Shown: piece after piece, positions 43,101-52,479 of the stretch
Numbering within the stretch: position 1 is the stretch's first letter
How the letters are laid out: every line of letters begins with the position of its first letter
Source: Patella vulgata
Taxonomy: Eukaryota > Mollusca > Gastropoda > Patellidae
Assembly: GCF_932274485.2 (NCBI RefSeq)
Contig: NC_065886.2
Coordinates: forward strand, 34,459,501 to 34,523,500
Length of the DNA stretch: 64,000 nt
Direction of reading: 5' to 3'
Made by a program: the position numbers and the translations under genes
Notes under the pieces: generated by a model
What the model saw: only the letters and a program-made list of their open reading frames with translations
Database searches by the model: none
What the model was told of the DNA's origin: nothing

Positions 43101-43510
43101 GGGGTTTAACGTCCACTCGACACAAACTAGGTCATTTCGGGACTAACATATGGTTTAATTTTATTTCAACATTTCGCTTGCGCGTAGGGGTCTTTAGCAG
43201 TGGGAGGAACCGGAGAAAACCCACGAGATTGGACAGGCGACCCTACTCCTTGTCACGTACAACCGTGGATTCGAAACCACGCCAGTTGACTCAATGACAG
43301 GCCTTATGATGCAGCACGCACGTGCTAACCATTCGGCCATCCAACCCCCCTCGGTAAGTTAGTAACAAATTTTGTAAGGATCACTTTTTTTGACATATGT
43401 AACACATGGTAACAAATGTATAAATGAAATTAATATTGCTGGGTAACTGGCACCGGAAGTGACATTTCAAGGGTAATGTGACACCGGTGAAACCCGTCAT
43501 TACTGCATCG
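40440..43510. repeat. Higher-order tandem repeat, period about 1.16 kb
   Basis: The marker CACCGGAAGTGA (and variants) occurs at about 40995, 41479, 41810, 42158, 42643, 42842 and 43452. Three related subunits A, B and C appear as A-B-C-A-B-C-A; A to A and B to B are each about 1.16 kb. Other shared blocks are GCAAAAACTGNATTTTAGCC, TTCAAAACNNATATTTTTTT, ATTATTCGATTTTCATAAAA and TTCACCATGNGCTGCCTTAT. The second B is shortened by about 130 bp. No ORF. A SINE-B splits the last unit. Both ends lie beside ATT-type repeats, and the right end is GCATCGCAGTTCTAG then (TTA)n. Confidence 0.85.
43064..43351 (-). mobile_element. SINE-B, complete, 12-bp target duplication
   Basis: CGGTAAGTTAGT is present at 43052-43063 and 43352-43363. 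Between them lie (GA)n, AAATGGGGTTTAACGTCCAC, AGGTCATTTCGGGACTAACA, TTCGCTTGCGCGTAGGGGTC, CCCTACTCCTTGTCACGTAC, GGATTCGAAACCACGCC (B-box complement) and GCTAACCATTCGGCCATCCA (A-box complement). Nearly consensus, so a recent insertion. Confidence 0.93.
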
Positions 43511-43544
43511 CAGTTCTAGTTATTATTATTATTATTATTATGTA

Positions 43545-44195
43545 AGAAACATATTAATGGGTTGATTGACACTGTGCGTGTTCCATATAGTATTAATATT
43601 AGAACAAAAATAAAACTAAGCACGAACAATCCAAACCAATAGACAAAATTCGAAATCCTAAAAAAAGGAAACGTAACCAGCAAATGAACTGTTCACCATG
43701 TACAACATCAATGATGAACAGTGGTAAAAGGTGTCAATGTGTTTGACTATTATTATTATGTCAGAAACTGATGAAAGGTTTGGGGCTAGTGTGTATGTAC
43801 TATTAAAATTTATTGTATTTTGAATTTGAATTCCAGTAGATTCGTAGATAAAAATGGAATTTAGGCATATGTTTATTGTCATTGATAGATAACATGACCT
43901 AAAATAAATAAATATTGATGTTCGTCCTTTCGAACTATTGGAGGCCACGAATCGTACACGCAATGAAACAGAAACTCCCGAATCTACACCACAACAGTAA
44001 AATACACAGTTTTTGGTGCTTTGTTTACATATTCGCCGATATTCCGCTTGTTTTTTAATATTCTTTTGTTATTATATTCCTCGATTTACGACGGACCAAT
44101 GCAAGTACTTTTAAGATCCATTCAATGGTCACTAGCATTAATTAATAGACCTACACACGCTTTTGGGTGTTCCTTTCTTTTATTCGTGTTTAACT
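43545..44195. other. Intergenic, nothing recognised
   Basis: AT-rich sequence downstream of the 44196-44816 exon. It should contain that gene's 3' UTR, and possible AATAAA sites occur on the minus strand, but I cannot pick one. Confidence 0.4.
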
Positions 44196-44816
44196 TCATG
44201 GATCATCAACGTGGCCATCAGCTGCTAATCCAGTCACTTCCATCCATACTAGACATTTCTCCACCGAATTTCTTTTAGCCGTTTCTTCCATGGCATCATC
44301 AGCATCCTTGGTATCACTTGGTGGTTCACCATGTTTCACTATTTCAACAGTCTCCATAGCATTATACAATCGCCCTCCTCCTAGAGCACGTTTCGGTTTA
44401 TTTATCCGCGAGAAATAATTCTCACTGGTGATATCATCCTCCAGGCGAAAAGAAGACGACTTCTCATAAGCATCACTAAAGCTTTTTTGTCTTGTCACAT
44501 TTTGTTGAGGATCCAGATCTAGCTGCGAGAGTTTTTCAGATGGTTCCGAAGCTTTAGCTTTCTCGGGTAAACTGAACACAACTTTTCTTTTTGATTCTTT
44601 AGTCTCCTCTAAAGCCATCTCCATCGCTAGTTTCCCCTCAGGGGACAGTCCTTCAGAAAATTTAACTTTTGAGTCCTTTTTATTCAAGTATTTTGAAATA
44701 TCTTCGCATGTGTGGATTGTGGGAACATCTGAGAAAGTTGTTGTTTTAACACTTTTAGAATTTTTTGATGTAAGTATTCCATTCATTTTAATCATGTTAT
44801 TTGATTTATCATTAGC
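44196..44816 (-). CDS. Terminal exon of an unrecognised hydrophilic protein
   Basis: Open from an acceptor (TTATTAACTCTACATGCAG) to a TGA at 44198-44196, 206 codons (ANDKSNNMIKMNGILTSKNS...). The protein is Lys/Glu/Ser-rich with no signal peptide or membrane segment. Notable stretches: LSPEGKLAMEMALEETKESK, SENYFSRINKPKRALGGGRL, and a hydrophobic C-terminal KCLVWMEVTGLAADGHV. Codon use and the lack of repeats make it look like genuine coding sequence. The conserved-looking GGGRLYNAMETVEIVKHGEP near the end hints at a short functional motif. I do not recognise the family. Upstream exons lie to the right and were not found. A CAG at the junction means that an ATG inside CATGCAG could mislead gene finders. 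Confidence 0.6.
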   Translation of the reverse strand, partial: ANDKSNNMIKMNGILTSKNSKSVKTTTFSDVPTIHTCEDISKYLNKKDSKVKFSEGLSPEGKLAMEMALEETKESKRKVVFSLPEKAKASEPSEKLSQLDLDPQQNVTRQKSFSDAYEKSSSFRLEDDITSENYFSRINKPKRALGGGRLYNAMETVEIVKHGEPPSDTKDADDAMEETAKRNSVEKCLVWMEVTGLAADGHVDDP

Positions 44817-45085
44817 CTGCATGTAGAGTTAATAAAACAGCTTAGCAAGACTCTGATTCCGACAATCACTAGGGTATTGGTCTCTGGGTTTGCTGTACCT
44901 TAAAATAGAAAACATAACCTTTTTCAATGTCGTTTAGTACTTAATCTGGAAAGCAAAGTGGGAGTGGGGTGGGCGCGCGTCAGTCGAGTGAAAGGGGCAC
45001 TGTACTCTCGCCTAGAATGACCCGGGTCAGTATCCTGGCGTAGTAGTATCTGACAAGCCCGATTCATGGATCGCATCTGTTGGGC

Positions 45086-45440
45086 AGCATTCGGCAGACT
45101 TCGGTACCCTACATCTAACCTCGGATGTAAGATGAATTCCGCCACTGGAAATACTTTCAAGTTCCCGAATTAAAAATGGCCGCACCCTTGAAGACGCCTG
45201 TCAATAGTGTTTTATCTGAAGATGTTTTTCTTTCAAGTTTATCCGATTTTCTTTAAACAAAGGACACCCTTGCAATGAAAACTCTACGCACTCTTCCAAC
45301 GACGCGGTAAGTTTTCCTAATAAGTAAACCGGTAGCCGCATCACAATTGTATGGGTGTAGCTACCCATCACTTACCGTCATACAGCCGAGGTTAGGTGTA
45401 GGGTACCGGAATCTGGCGAGATTTGCCGAATGCTCTTGGG
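45086..45440. repeat. Inverted pair around 250 bp
   Basis: GCATTCGGCAGACTTCGGTA and CCCTACATCTAACCTCGG (45088-45125) are matched inverted by CCGAGGTTAGGTGTAGGGTA and TTTGCCGAATGCT (45383-45436). This is probably two copies of one repeat in opposite orientation, or a fold-back element. A G-rich, tRNA-like stretch (45000-45030) adjoins the left arm. Confidence 0.5.
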
Positions 45441-45449
45441 CTGTCACGG

Positions 45450-45650
45450 AAAAGGTTCTAGTCTTTCTGATGGAAGAAAAATACGTGTACATCTTGGCGT
45501 GTATTGAAAAGAACCTTGACAGTATGAAGACGATAAAGAGTAGGCGAATCCGCTGTCCGGGCAAAATGTCCCCGATGCCACAGTGCATGACGTATGTCCG
45601 ACTTCATTTTTCCAATTTAAGAACATTAGGGCGTTGAACCCCATTTCATT
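45450..45650 (+). repeat. SINE-A, 3' half
   Basis: CGTGTACATCTTGGCGTGTA, GAACCTTGACAGTATGAAGA, CGCTGTCCGGGCAAAATGTC, ATGACGTATGTCCGACTTCA and GGGCGTTGAACCCCATTTC. Confidence 0.75.
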
Positions 45651-46057
45651 ACTGATTCTATAGTCAAGTCAGCGAGAACGGTCCTTTAATCTAAGTAATC
45701 TGACCGTGTCAAGTTCACCTTGTTATTTTTATTCATTGAGGTCAAAGACCTGTGTGGTAAAACACACAGGTACAATTAAATAAACATTACAGTAACAAAT
45801 AATATTTACACAATATACAAGAATAGTATTTGTTATAGAGGTTTTTATTCACTATATATGACCAAGAGATCGGAGAAGAGGCAAAATGCCTGTGTCATAC
45901 CCGTATTTTCCCCTGGACAGTATGTTAACATCTGAACAAATATAGATAACAAAATCCTCACTTATTGGTTTGAAATACCGACCATGATTTTCTAATTGTG
46001 AAATTTAGTTTTATTGTAGTTATATTGTTTTTTAGATCTACTATTCTGTGACAAACA

Positions 46058-46775
46058 AAATGAAATGAAATGAAATGGGGTTTAACGTCCTATTGTTCTG
46101 TTTCTACTAGGATAATGAAGACGGACAAACACCATGCACTGTGTTACGAGAGAAATTTTGCTTGGACAGCGGCGCTATGGCCTACTCTTATTTCGAATTC
46201 CGGGGGGTTGGATGGCTGAATGGTTAGCGTGGTTTCGAATCCCCGGTTGTACGTGACAAGGAGTAGGGTCGCCTGTCCAACCTCGTGGGTTTTCTCCGGG
46301 TCCTCCGGTTTCCTCCCACTGCTAAAGACCCCTATGCGCAAGCGAATTGTTGAAATAAAATTAAACCATATTGTGTTAGTCCCGAAATGACCTAGTTTGT
46401 GTCGAGTGGACGTTAAACCCCATTTCTCTCTCTCTATTTCGAATTCCAATTACAGTCAAGCTTGATAACGTCTCTCAAATAAATAAGTAGCTATTTTTCC
46501 ATAAGTATGTGTTATAGTTTATTGCTCTATCCAGTTACTAAATGCCTCTTAAAGATTAATGTCAAGGATGGGTTTACGTGCACGCCAATGTGTACATGGG
46601 ACCTCGGTTTTTCGTCCCATCCGAGCGACTATACATTGTCCCTTGTCAGAGTCCCCCGTCCTACACCACTGACAAGAGGGAATCACACCGGAAAATATCG
46701 GTCAACTTTCTCGGCCAACGCAGTGATCAAACACGGGATCTCCAGTTAGCGAGAGCAAAGGTCCCATGTGACAAA
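46058..46775 (-). repeat. SINE-A copy interrupted by a SINE-B
   Basis: Tail and body from (ATGAA)n GGGGTTTAACGTCCTATTG through CGGCGCTATGGCCTACTCTT lie at 46058-46201. The remainder (CGAATTCCAATTACAG..., CGTGCACGCCAATGTGTACA, CCATCCGAGCGACTATACAT, CGTCCTACACCACTGACAAG, head CCAGTTAGCGAG) lies at 46435-46775. Confidence 0.9.
46202..46434 (+). mobile_element. SINE-B nested in SINE-A, 13-bp target duplication
   Basis: TATTTCGAATTCC is duplicated exactly at 46189-46201 and 46435-46447. Inside is a SINE-B with A-box TGGATGGCTGAATGGTTAGC, B-box GGTTTCGAATCC, body, GTGGACGTTAAACCCC and a (CT)n end. Its head is shortened by about 40 bp between the boxes compared with 13923-14197. Confidence 0.95.
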
Positions 46776-46887
46776 TAAGAATTATATGATACTCGTCCTT
46801 TACATTGTATAAATAGTCTATATTTCACGTGTCGTATCAAATATGTCCAGGCTTTACATTGTGACCAAAATGTCTTATTCTTGTTAG

Positions 46888-47135
46888 TGCGCGGGGGGGG
46901 GGGGCTGAATGGTCTAAGAGGAGTGTTTTAGATCATTAGGTCTGTCATTGAGTCAAGTGGCGTGGTTTCTATCCCAAGCTTGTACGTGACACGGTGTAAG
47001 CTCGACTGTCCAACCTGGCGGGTTTTCTCCGGTTTCCTCCCACTGTTAAAGACCCCTACGCGCAAGGGAATTATTGAAATTGAACCATATGTTAGTCCAG
47101 AAATGAACTAATTTGTGTTGAGTGAACGTTGAATA
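46888..47135 (+). repeat. SINE-B copy
   Basis: GGGGCTGAATGGTCTAAGAG, TTAGGTCTGTCATTGAGTCA, AGTGGCGTGGTTTCTATCCC, GGGTTTTCTCCGGTTTCCTC, CCCTACGCGCAAGGGAATTA and GTTGAGTGAACGTTGAATAT. The tail is diverged and followed by (AAT)n. Confidence 0.8.
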
Positions 47136-47199
47136 TACTTGTATATAATAATAATAATAATAAGTGCAGAAGAATCCAACTACTCATAAACAAATATTA

Positions 47200-47345
47200 A
47201 CTAAAAAAAAACCCGACGACCAGATCACATACAGTGTAAGTAATAAACAACAAACGCATAAATTATATAAAATCAAATGAATGGATACGGGGGATGGCTA
47301 GTCGTAAGCGGCCACCGTGTTGTTTATTCCTGGGCATGTAATGGT
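47200..47345. repeat. Repeat shared with 60825-60925
   Basis: AATAAACAACAAACGCATAA, ATCAAATGAATGGATACGGG and AGTCGTAAGCGGC match AATAAACAACAACCG, AGATGAAGTCAATGGATCTG and AGTCGTAAGCGGC near 60835-60900. The family is unknown. Confidence 0.5.
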
Positions 47346-47375
47346 GCGTTGCTTCTCGCAAAATAAAAACGAACC

Positions 47376-47850
47376 CTATAGCAAGGAAGACAATCCACAA
47401 GAATGAGAAGGACTCAGACTAGCAATTATTTGCCCATTGACTTCAATGTTAAATGGCTGTAACATCACAGGCTGTAGCTTTTTTCTCATCATTCCGTTGG
47501 TTCCAATCTTTATAGGCACAATGGGGACAACATTTGGCAATCTCCTCATCATAATTTTGTAGGGGGTTGACCATTTAGATTTTTTGCTACACGGATTTGA
47601 AGTTGACTGGGGTGAAAATCTCACTTCCGACACAATGATTGCTCTGCAGAAAGACACTTTACACCCCCTATCCCTCCGCTGTAATATCATCAGTATTACC
47701 CAAAACTGCTATGAAATTGCAAATTTGATCCCTTTTCTTCAAATTCTAGACCAAAAACTCAACCCAAAAATGCAGGAAGAGGGGAGAAAAAAATTAAGGG
47801 AAAAATTGTCTATTTATAATCTATTTATAAAGGGAAATAATTACTAGTCT
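47376..47850. other. Overlapping open frames of uncertain status
   Basis: A minus-strand frame (47690-47376, 104 codons, with IMMRRLPNVVPIVPIKIGTN) overlaps a plus-strand frame (47584-47847, 87 codons). Neither is flanked by clear splice sites and neither resembles a family I know. The region may be a captured cDNA or repeat fragment. Confidence 0.25.
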
Positions 47851-48251
47851 TAGTCCAGAATGTGTTTCAACCATTGGATAAGACCCGTTTAAGACTAGTA
47901 ATAGCTATGAAAGTAATCCCTCTTTGTGGATTTACGATTGAGAGAGATTAATTACTTGTCTGTCTACATCATTAGAATGTCAGCCATAAATCGTCTATGT
48001 GTTTACGCGACGTTTCAATGTCAGCACACTGACGAAAGCGTTTTATATTATAACTATTCAGTTGACAGAAATGAGACATAAGCACAGACAGCGCTCAAAA
48101 CATTATATGCATTTGAAAAAAAAACATTAGACATTTACGACAATTTTATGATTCACGTAGCCTATTTTGTCGCTACATCCTTGTTTTAAAGTATCCAATA
48201 AACGAAATAGTATTACAAAATACATTTATTGTCCGAAATGTACCTCATTTG

Positions 48252-48579
48252 TTAAAGATACATTATGAGAGATTAGATAAAGAGCTGGCAGTTTTCACTA
48301 TAATAGTTAAAAACTCTGAACCGAGAATTTTGGCCGTTGAATCGATCATCATTACTAAAGTCGGTAGTCTAGATTATCCATTTTTGATTTAATCATAAAT
48401 GAGCGTTGAGCAGCAGATAGAATTCTAATCCAGTAAATATCGCAGGCTAGCAATGACATCGAGAGTTGATTATGGTCTGGATAAGTTAATTGATGTCTAA
48501 TTAATAATTTAGATAACATTCCAGGCCTAAAGAAAGACCTGCAATAGACAGATTTAGATCTTGCATAATGTATGTTTAA
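48252..48579. mobile_element. MITE family C, complete copy
   Basis: TTAAAGATACATTATGAGAG, AGATAAAGAGCTGGCAG and CACTATAATAGTTAAAAACT on the left; ATATCGCAGGCTAGCAATGA in the middle; GACCTGCAATAGACAGATTT and TTGCATAATGTATGTTTAA on the right. Much closer to the 61702 copy than to the 684 copy. Confidence 0.85.
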
Positions 48580-48720
48580 TCATTTATATCCTGTTGTAAC
48601 AACTTTAGAGAAATATGGTAGGTGATCATTGATTTTAGCTTCATTAAATATTTTCTTCTAATAGCTAGTGGACATCTTAAAATACCGAAATGAAAACAAA
48701 TTGGGGTTGAAATGAAATAA

Positions 48721-48950
48721 AAATGAAATGAAATGGGGTTTAACGTCCTACTGTAACATATGGTACAATTTGATCTCAATACTACGCCTGTGGGTAACTA
48801 TAGGGGTCTTAAGTAGTGGTGGGAAAACGGAGGACCTGGAGAAAATCCACAAGCGACCCTGCTCCTTGTCACGTACAAGCGGGGAATCTAAACCACACTA
48901 CTTGACTCAATGATAGACCTTATGATCTAGCGCGCACGCCTTAGACCAAG
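48721..48950 (-). repeat. SINE-A/SINE-B chimera
   Basis: The first 33 bp (AAATGAAATGAAATGGGGTT, TAACGTCCTACTGTAAC) are a SINE-A tail, but the sequence then continues as SINE-B (ATATGGTACAATTTGATCTC, ACGCCTGTGGGTAACTATAG, GGAGGACCTGGAGAAAATCC, CGGGGAATCTAAACCACACT). Confidence 0.75.
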
Positions 48951-48954
48951 CACG

Positions 48955-49090
48955 TTTTAACAGCGTTGAGAAAACCCACGAGATTGGACAACCGAACCTA
49001 CTCCGTGTCCCGTACAAGCTTGGGAACGAAATCACGCCTCTTGATTCGATGATGATAATCTATAGCGCACACGTTAGACCACTCGACACC
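48955..49090 (-). repeat. SINE-B fragment
   Basis: GAGAAAACCCACGAGATTGG, CCTACTCCGTGTCCCGTACA, GGGAACGAAATCACGCC and TAGCGCACACGTTAGACCAC: the head-proximal half of a reverse copy directly after the chimera. Confidence 0.75.
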
Positions 49091-49415
49091 TATTCTTTAC
49101 ACATATTTATATATTGACCTGTATATCTATATAATAATATCCTGGTTATTTCAATATATAGTAATAAGTTTGAATAAAAGCGTTTTTGTTGATCTATATA
49201 GTTATCAGTTAATCTTTAAGTAATAAATGCATGTAGACTATAACTGTCGTATTATACGCATGTGTGGTCGGGAACAATACACAAATTAAAGTATACATTT
49301 ACATAACTTATTTTAAGTGATATATGGTAACACAAATATTTGCTAATGGAATATACCTCATGCAAAGTGCTCTAAACACCGATACAAGTGAAATTACACA
49401 GGCTAAATAAATATA

Positions 49416-49790
49416 TTAAAGGAGCTAAATCTCTATAATTTGGCAACTAGAAATGGACACAAATGGGTCGCAACGCGTATAATAATGTAATATGGATGTA
49501 TATAAACTGATTTACATTCAATCGTTTCTGTTTTTACTGTAATTTATAATGTTATGTTCGGCCAAATACGCGAAGTGTGCAAATTGAATGTCAGTCTTTG
49601 GCATCCCAGTCAACACCAGTACTATTCTCCTGTAGCCTTGTTCATCGAGTCACTTTATTACAAATGGCACACGAAATCATTCCGGCGGGCGATTCGTGTG
49701 CCAATTTTAACATTTTCATTTTGTCTTAAATATTGGATATCAGAAGCCTATCTTTTCAACATCAATGTTGATTGAAATTGACCATTAAAG
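49416..49790. repeat. Repeat family D, copy 2
   Basis: Starts TTAAAGGAGCTAAATCTCTA and ends ATTGACCATTAAAGGA, suggesting short TTAAAGGA-type inverted termini. The interior parallels 4755-5108. An isolated inverted terminus (GAGATTTAGCTCCTTTAA) also lies at 4505-4522. Confidence 0.55.
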
Positions 49791-50424
49791 GATAGTATTG
49801 GTGTCAGTCATTATCACATATGTGATAGAATTGGTTAAACGCGCTCCAAATACAATTTTTACACAGTGATCAATGCTACGATATATGCGTAATGAAGGTT
49901 TTTTTAACAATCGGAAGTGACGAACGCAAAAGGAAAACACGAGTTATCCCTCTATATAACTGACTGAAGTGGCGAGTGATAACAGATACATGGGCGAATT
50001 TCTGCTCACTAATAATTCTTTCGAAGACCAAAAGTTGTTGAGTAAGTCTGCGAGAGTATATATGACAATTCACAAAAAGAATTGACTGTCACTAGATAAG
50101 AGAACACGAAAGAAAAATAGAACAATTCCGTGCATTACCATGTTTTTATTAAGTATAGATTGAATAAAAACAAGGGAATGCACGGACTATTTCTATTTTT
50201 CTGTGTTCTCTTATCTAATGACATTTAATTACTTTTTTTAATTGTCAGATATCCTCTCAAAATTTATTATTATCATTTGATTAAGATATCACAGACAGAA
50301 TATCTGAAGTAGATAATCTCCCCGTCGTGATTTCAATCGGATTAAAACACGGCTAATCAAAGAATTGTATTGTATAGGTTGAGTTGTAGACGGCGCTGGC
50401 TTTTTTTATATTGTCTGAAACGGA

Positions 50425-50500
50425 TTCCAGTACGCCGGTCTTCAATAGCCCAGTCGGTGCTGAACAGTAGGGCGTTAAACCCAGGTTCAATTCATTTCAT
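50425..50500 (+). repeat. SINE-A tail fragment
   Basis: ACGCCGGTCTTCAATAGCCC, AGTCGGTGCTGAACAGTAGG and GCGTTAAACCC. Confidence 0.75.
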
Positions 50501-50572
50501 TCAGTAGACACACGAGTTCTTTAATACTACACTCTCATAAGAACAGACACTAAACATACCAATAAAAATTAC

Positions 50573-50915
50573 GGATGGCGAGCCTTTTCAATCATAGCGC
50601 CATACCTATGGAATAACCACCCACAACATCTTCGTCAGCTTCATTTAAGCTTTTACCCTAAAATTTTTACTTTGTAACTTATAATAATTGTATGGCTTTT
50701 ATAATAATTAATGTTTTATCTTAAATATCTCACTTTATCTCTCATCATTTTCATTTAATGTTTTAACTTATATCTCATTTTTTTTAATCATTTATATAGG
50801 TATCTTATACATTATATTTTTATCTGATTTTTGTGATTATGTCTATCACTTAACTTTTAACTCTTGTCAAAGCGTTTCTGAAACGAATTGTGTAGAACGC
50901 TATATAAAAATAAAC

Positions 50916-50945
<30 letters not shown>
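50573..50945 (+). mobile_element. 5'-truncated LINE 3' end with (ATT)n tail
   Basis: A 34-codon open stretch reads GWRAFSIIAPYLWNNHPQHL then RQLHLSFYPKIFTL and stop (about 50573-50674). The RAFSxxAPxLWNxxPxxLR pattern is the extreme C terminus of reverse transcriptases from CR1/L2-type LINEs. About 270 bp of AT-rich 3' UTR follows, ending GAACGCTATATAAAAATAAA and then (ATT)n, which acts as the tail. This lineage differs from the poly(A) LINE at 25820. Confidence 0.75.
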
Positions 50946-50949
<4 letters not shown>

Positions 50950-51384
50950 ACTAAACGTGAACTTACCATAGACCATAGACAATTAATATTCTACTTCTTT
51001 GTTATACCCACATTCAATATTATACATGTACAAACGTCATGACTTACGCCATAGATATATAAACTAGTATATTATAACTACCTGTATTCTGTAGGGTTTA
51101 CACTGCACTTAATTTTAAACAAGCGCCCTCTTAAAATATACATGTTATTAAACCCCGTTCAGCCCCCCACAAACACACCTACTCGTCTTAATCTAACAAT
51201 ACTCCATGTATGGAACATTGACTTCTGTCAATCAGATCATATTTCATAGTTTATTCATGACAAGGCTTTAACTAAACAAACATATATATATATATGTTAC
51301 ACTAAAATATACGTTACACTGAAGTCATTATGTTACTGTATTGATATTGACACAGTGGATAGGTACATCGACCAGTTCGTTTAT

Positions 51385-51681
51385 TTAAACATACATTATG
51401 CAAGAGCTAAATTTGCCTATTGCGGGTCTATCTTTAGGCCTGATATGGTATCTAAATTATTAATTACTTATCCAGACCATAATCAACTCCGATGTCAACG
51501 CTAGCCTGCGACATTTATTGGATTTTGAACCGATTTGCTGCTCAACTTTCCTTCATGATTTAATCATGAAATGGATAATCGAGTCTATGTTTTTTATCGT
51601 ACCGACTTTAGTAATGACGATAGAGGCTAGGTCGAAATTTCAATCGCCTAATTCTCGGTTCATAGTGGATCAATTTGACAC
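51385..51681. repeat. MITE family C, partial copy joined to a minisatellite
   Basis: Reverse orientation: TTTAAACATACATTATGCAA, GAGCTAAATTTGCCTATTGC, CTTATCCAGACCATAATCAA, TGCGACATTTATTGGATTTT, and TTCTCGGTTCATAGTGGATC. Homology stops at CAATTTGACA, exactly where the 27-bp array begins. Confidence 0.8.
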
Positions 51682-51682
51682 C

Positions 51683-51965
51683 CAGCACGAAAACTCAACA
51701 GTGTACACCCAGCACGAAAACTCAACGGTGTATACCCAGCAAGAAAACGCAACGGTGTACAAACAGCACGAAAATACAATGGTGTGCACCCATCATACAA
51801 AACGCAACGGTGTGCATCCAGCACGAAAACACAACGGTTTGTACCAAGCATATAAAACTGGACAGTGTGCAGTCATCACGAATACACAACGGTGTGCACC
51901 CAGCAAAAAAAAAGATCAACAGTGTATATCCAGCATCTAAAACTTGAAGGTGTACACCCAACACG
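51683..51965. repeat. 27-bp minisatellite, about 10 units
   Basis: The unit is CAGCACGAAAACTCAACGGTG followed by TACACC. The first units start at 51683, 51710, 51737, 51764 and 51791 (exactly 27 apart) and later ones drift to 28 and more. Because 27 is a multiple of three, one frame reads a nine-residue repeat (TQHENSTVY); I see no other sign of a gene. Confidence 0.92.
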
Positions 51966-52169
51966 GAGACTCGACTAGTACATGTTTCAAATAAAACGCA
52001 CGTGGTTGATCCGTGACTGTGATTTACTAGGACAAAGATTAGTTTTATGTAGCAATTGATTTATAGCTTAGATTTATAATAATGGGTTGCGTGTTCTCTA
52101 CTGTATTTAATCATTGGTATACAAATTAAGTCACAGACGATGAATCTGACAATTAGGATCAATCTACAC

Positions 52170-52425
52170 GACACATGATACATCTTACACGACATAGGAT
52201 ACGCCCTATACGACACATGCTACGCTCTATAACAAACGCGATACGATATACGAATTCGGATACCTAACCCCCACCCTGGATACGCCCCTACACGACATCG
52301 GATACGCCCCTATACGACACAGGCTACATCCTAAACGACAACAGATACGCCCTATAAACGCCATACACGACACAGAATACGCCTTGTACGATACGGGATA
52401 CGCCCTACACGACACAGTATAATTG
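52170..52425. repeat. About 20-bp minisatellite
   Basis: The unit is ACGACACAGGATACGCCCTA; about 12 diverged units with length variation. Confidence 0.85.
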
Positions 52426-52479
52426 ACGCTTATACTATTTTCCCGATTATGTCTACGACACCCGTTACACTCTTCATCA

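Noticed and set aside
51518-51940. Repeat protein with TQHENSTVY units
   Set aside because: 27-bp minisatellite plus MITE; no splice sites, start context or homology.
51683-52425. CRISPR-like arrays
   Set aside because: Units are contiguous and diverged, without unique spacers, in a eukaryotic genome.
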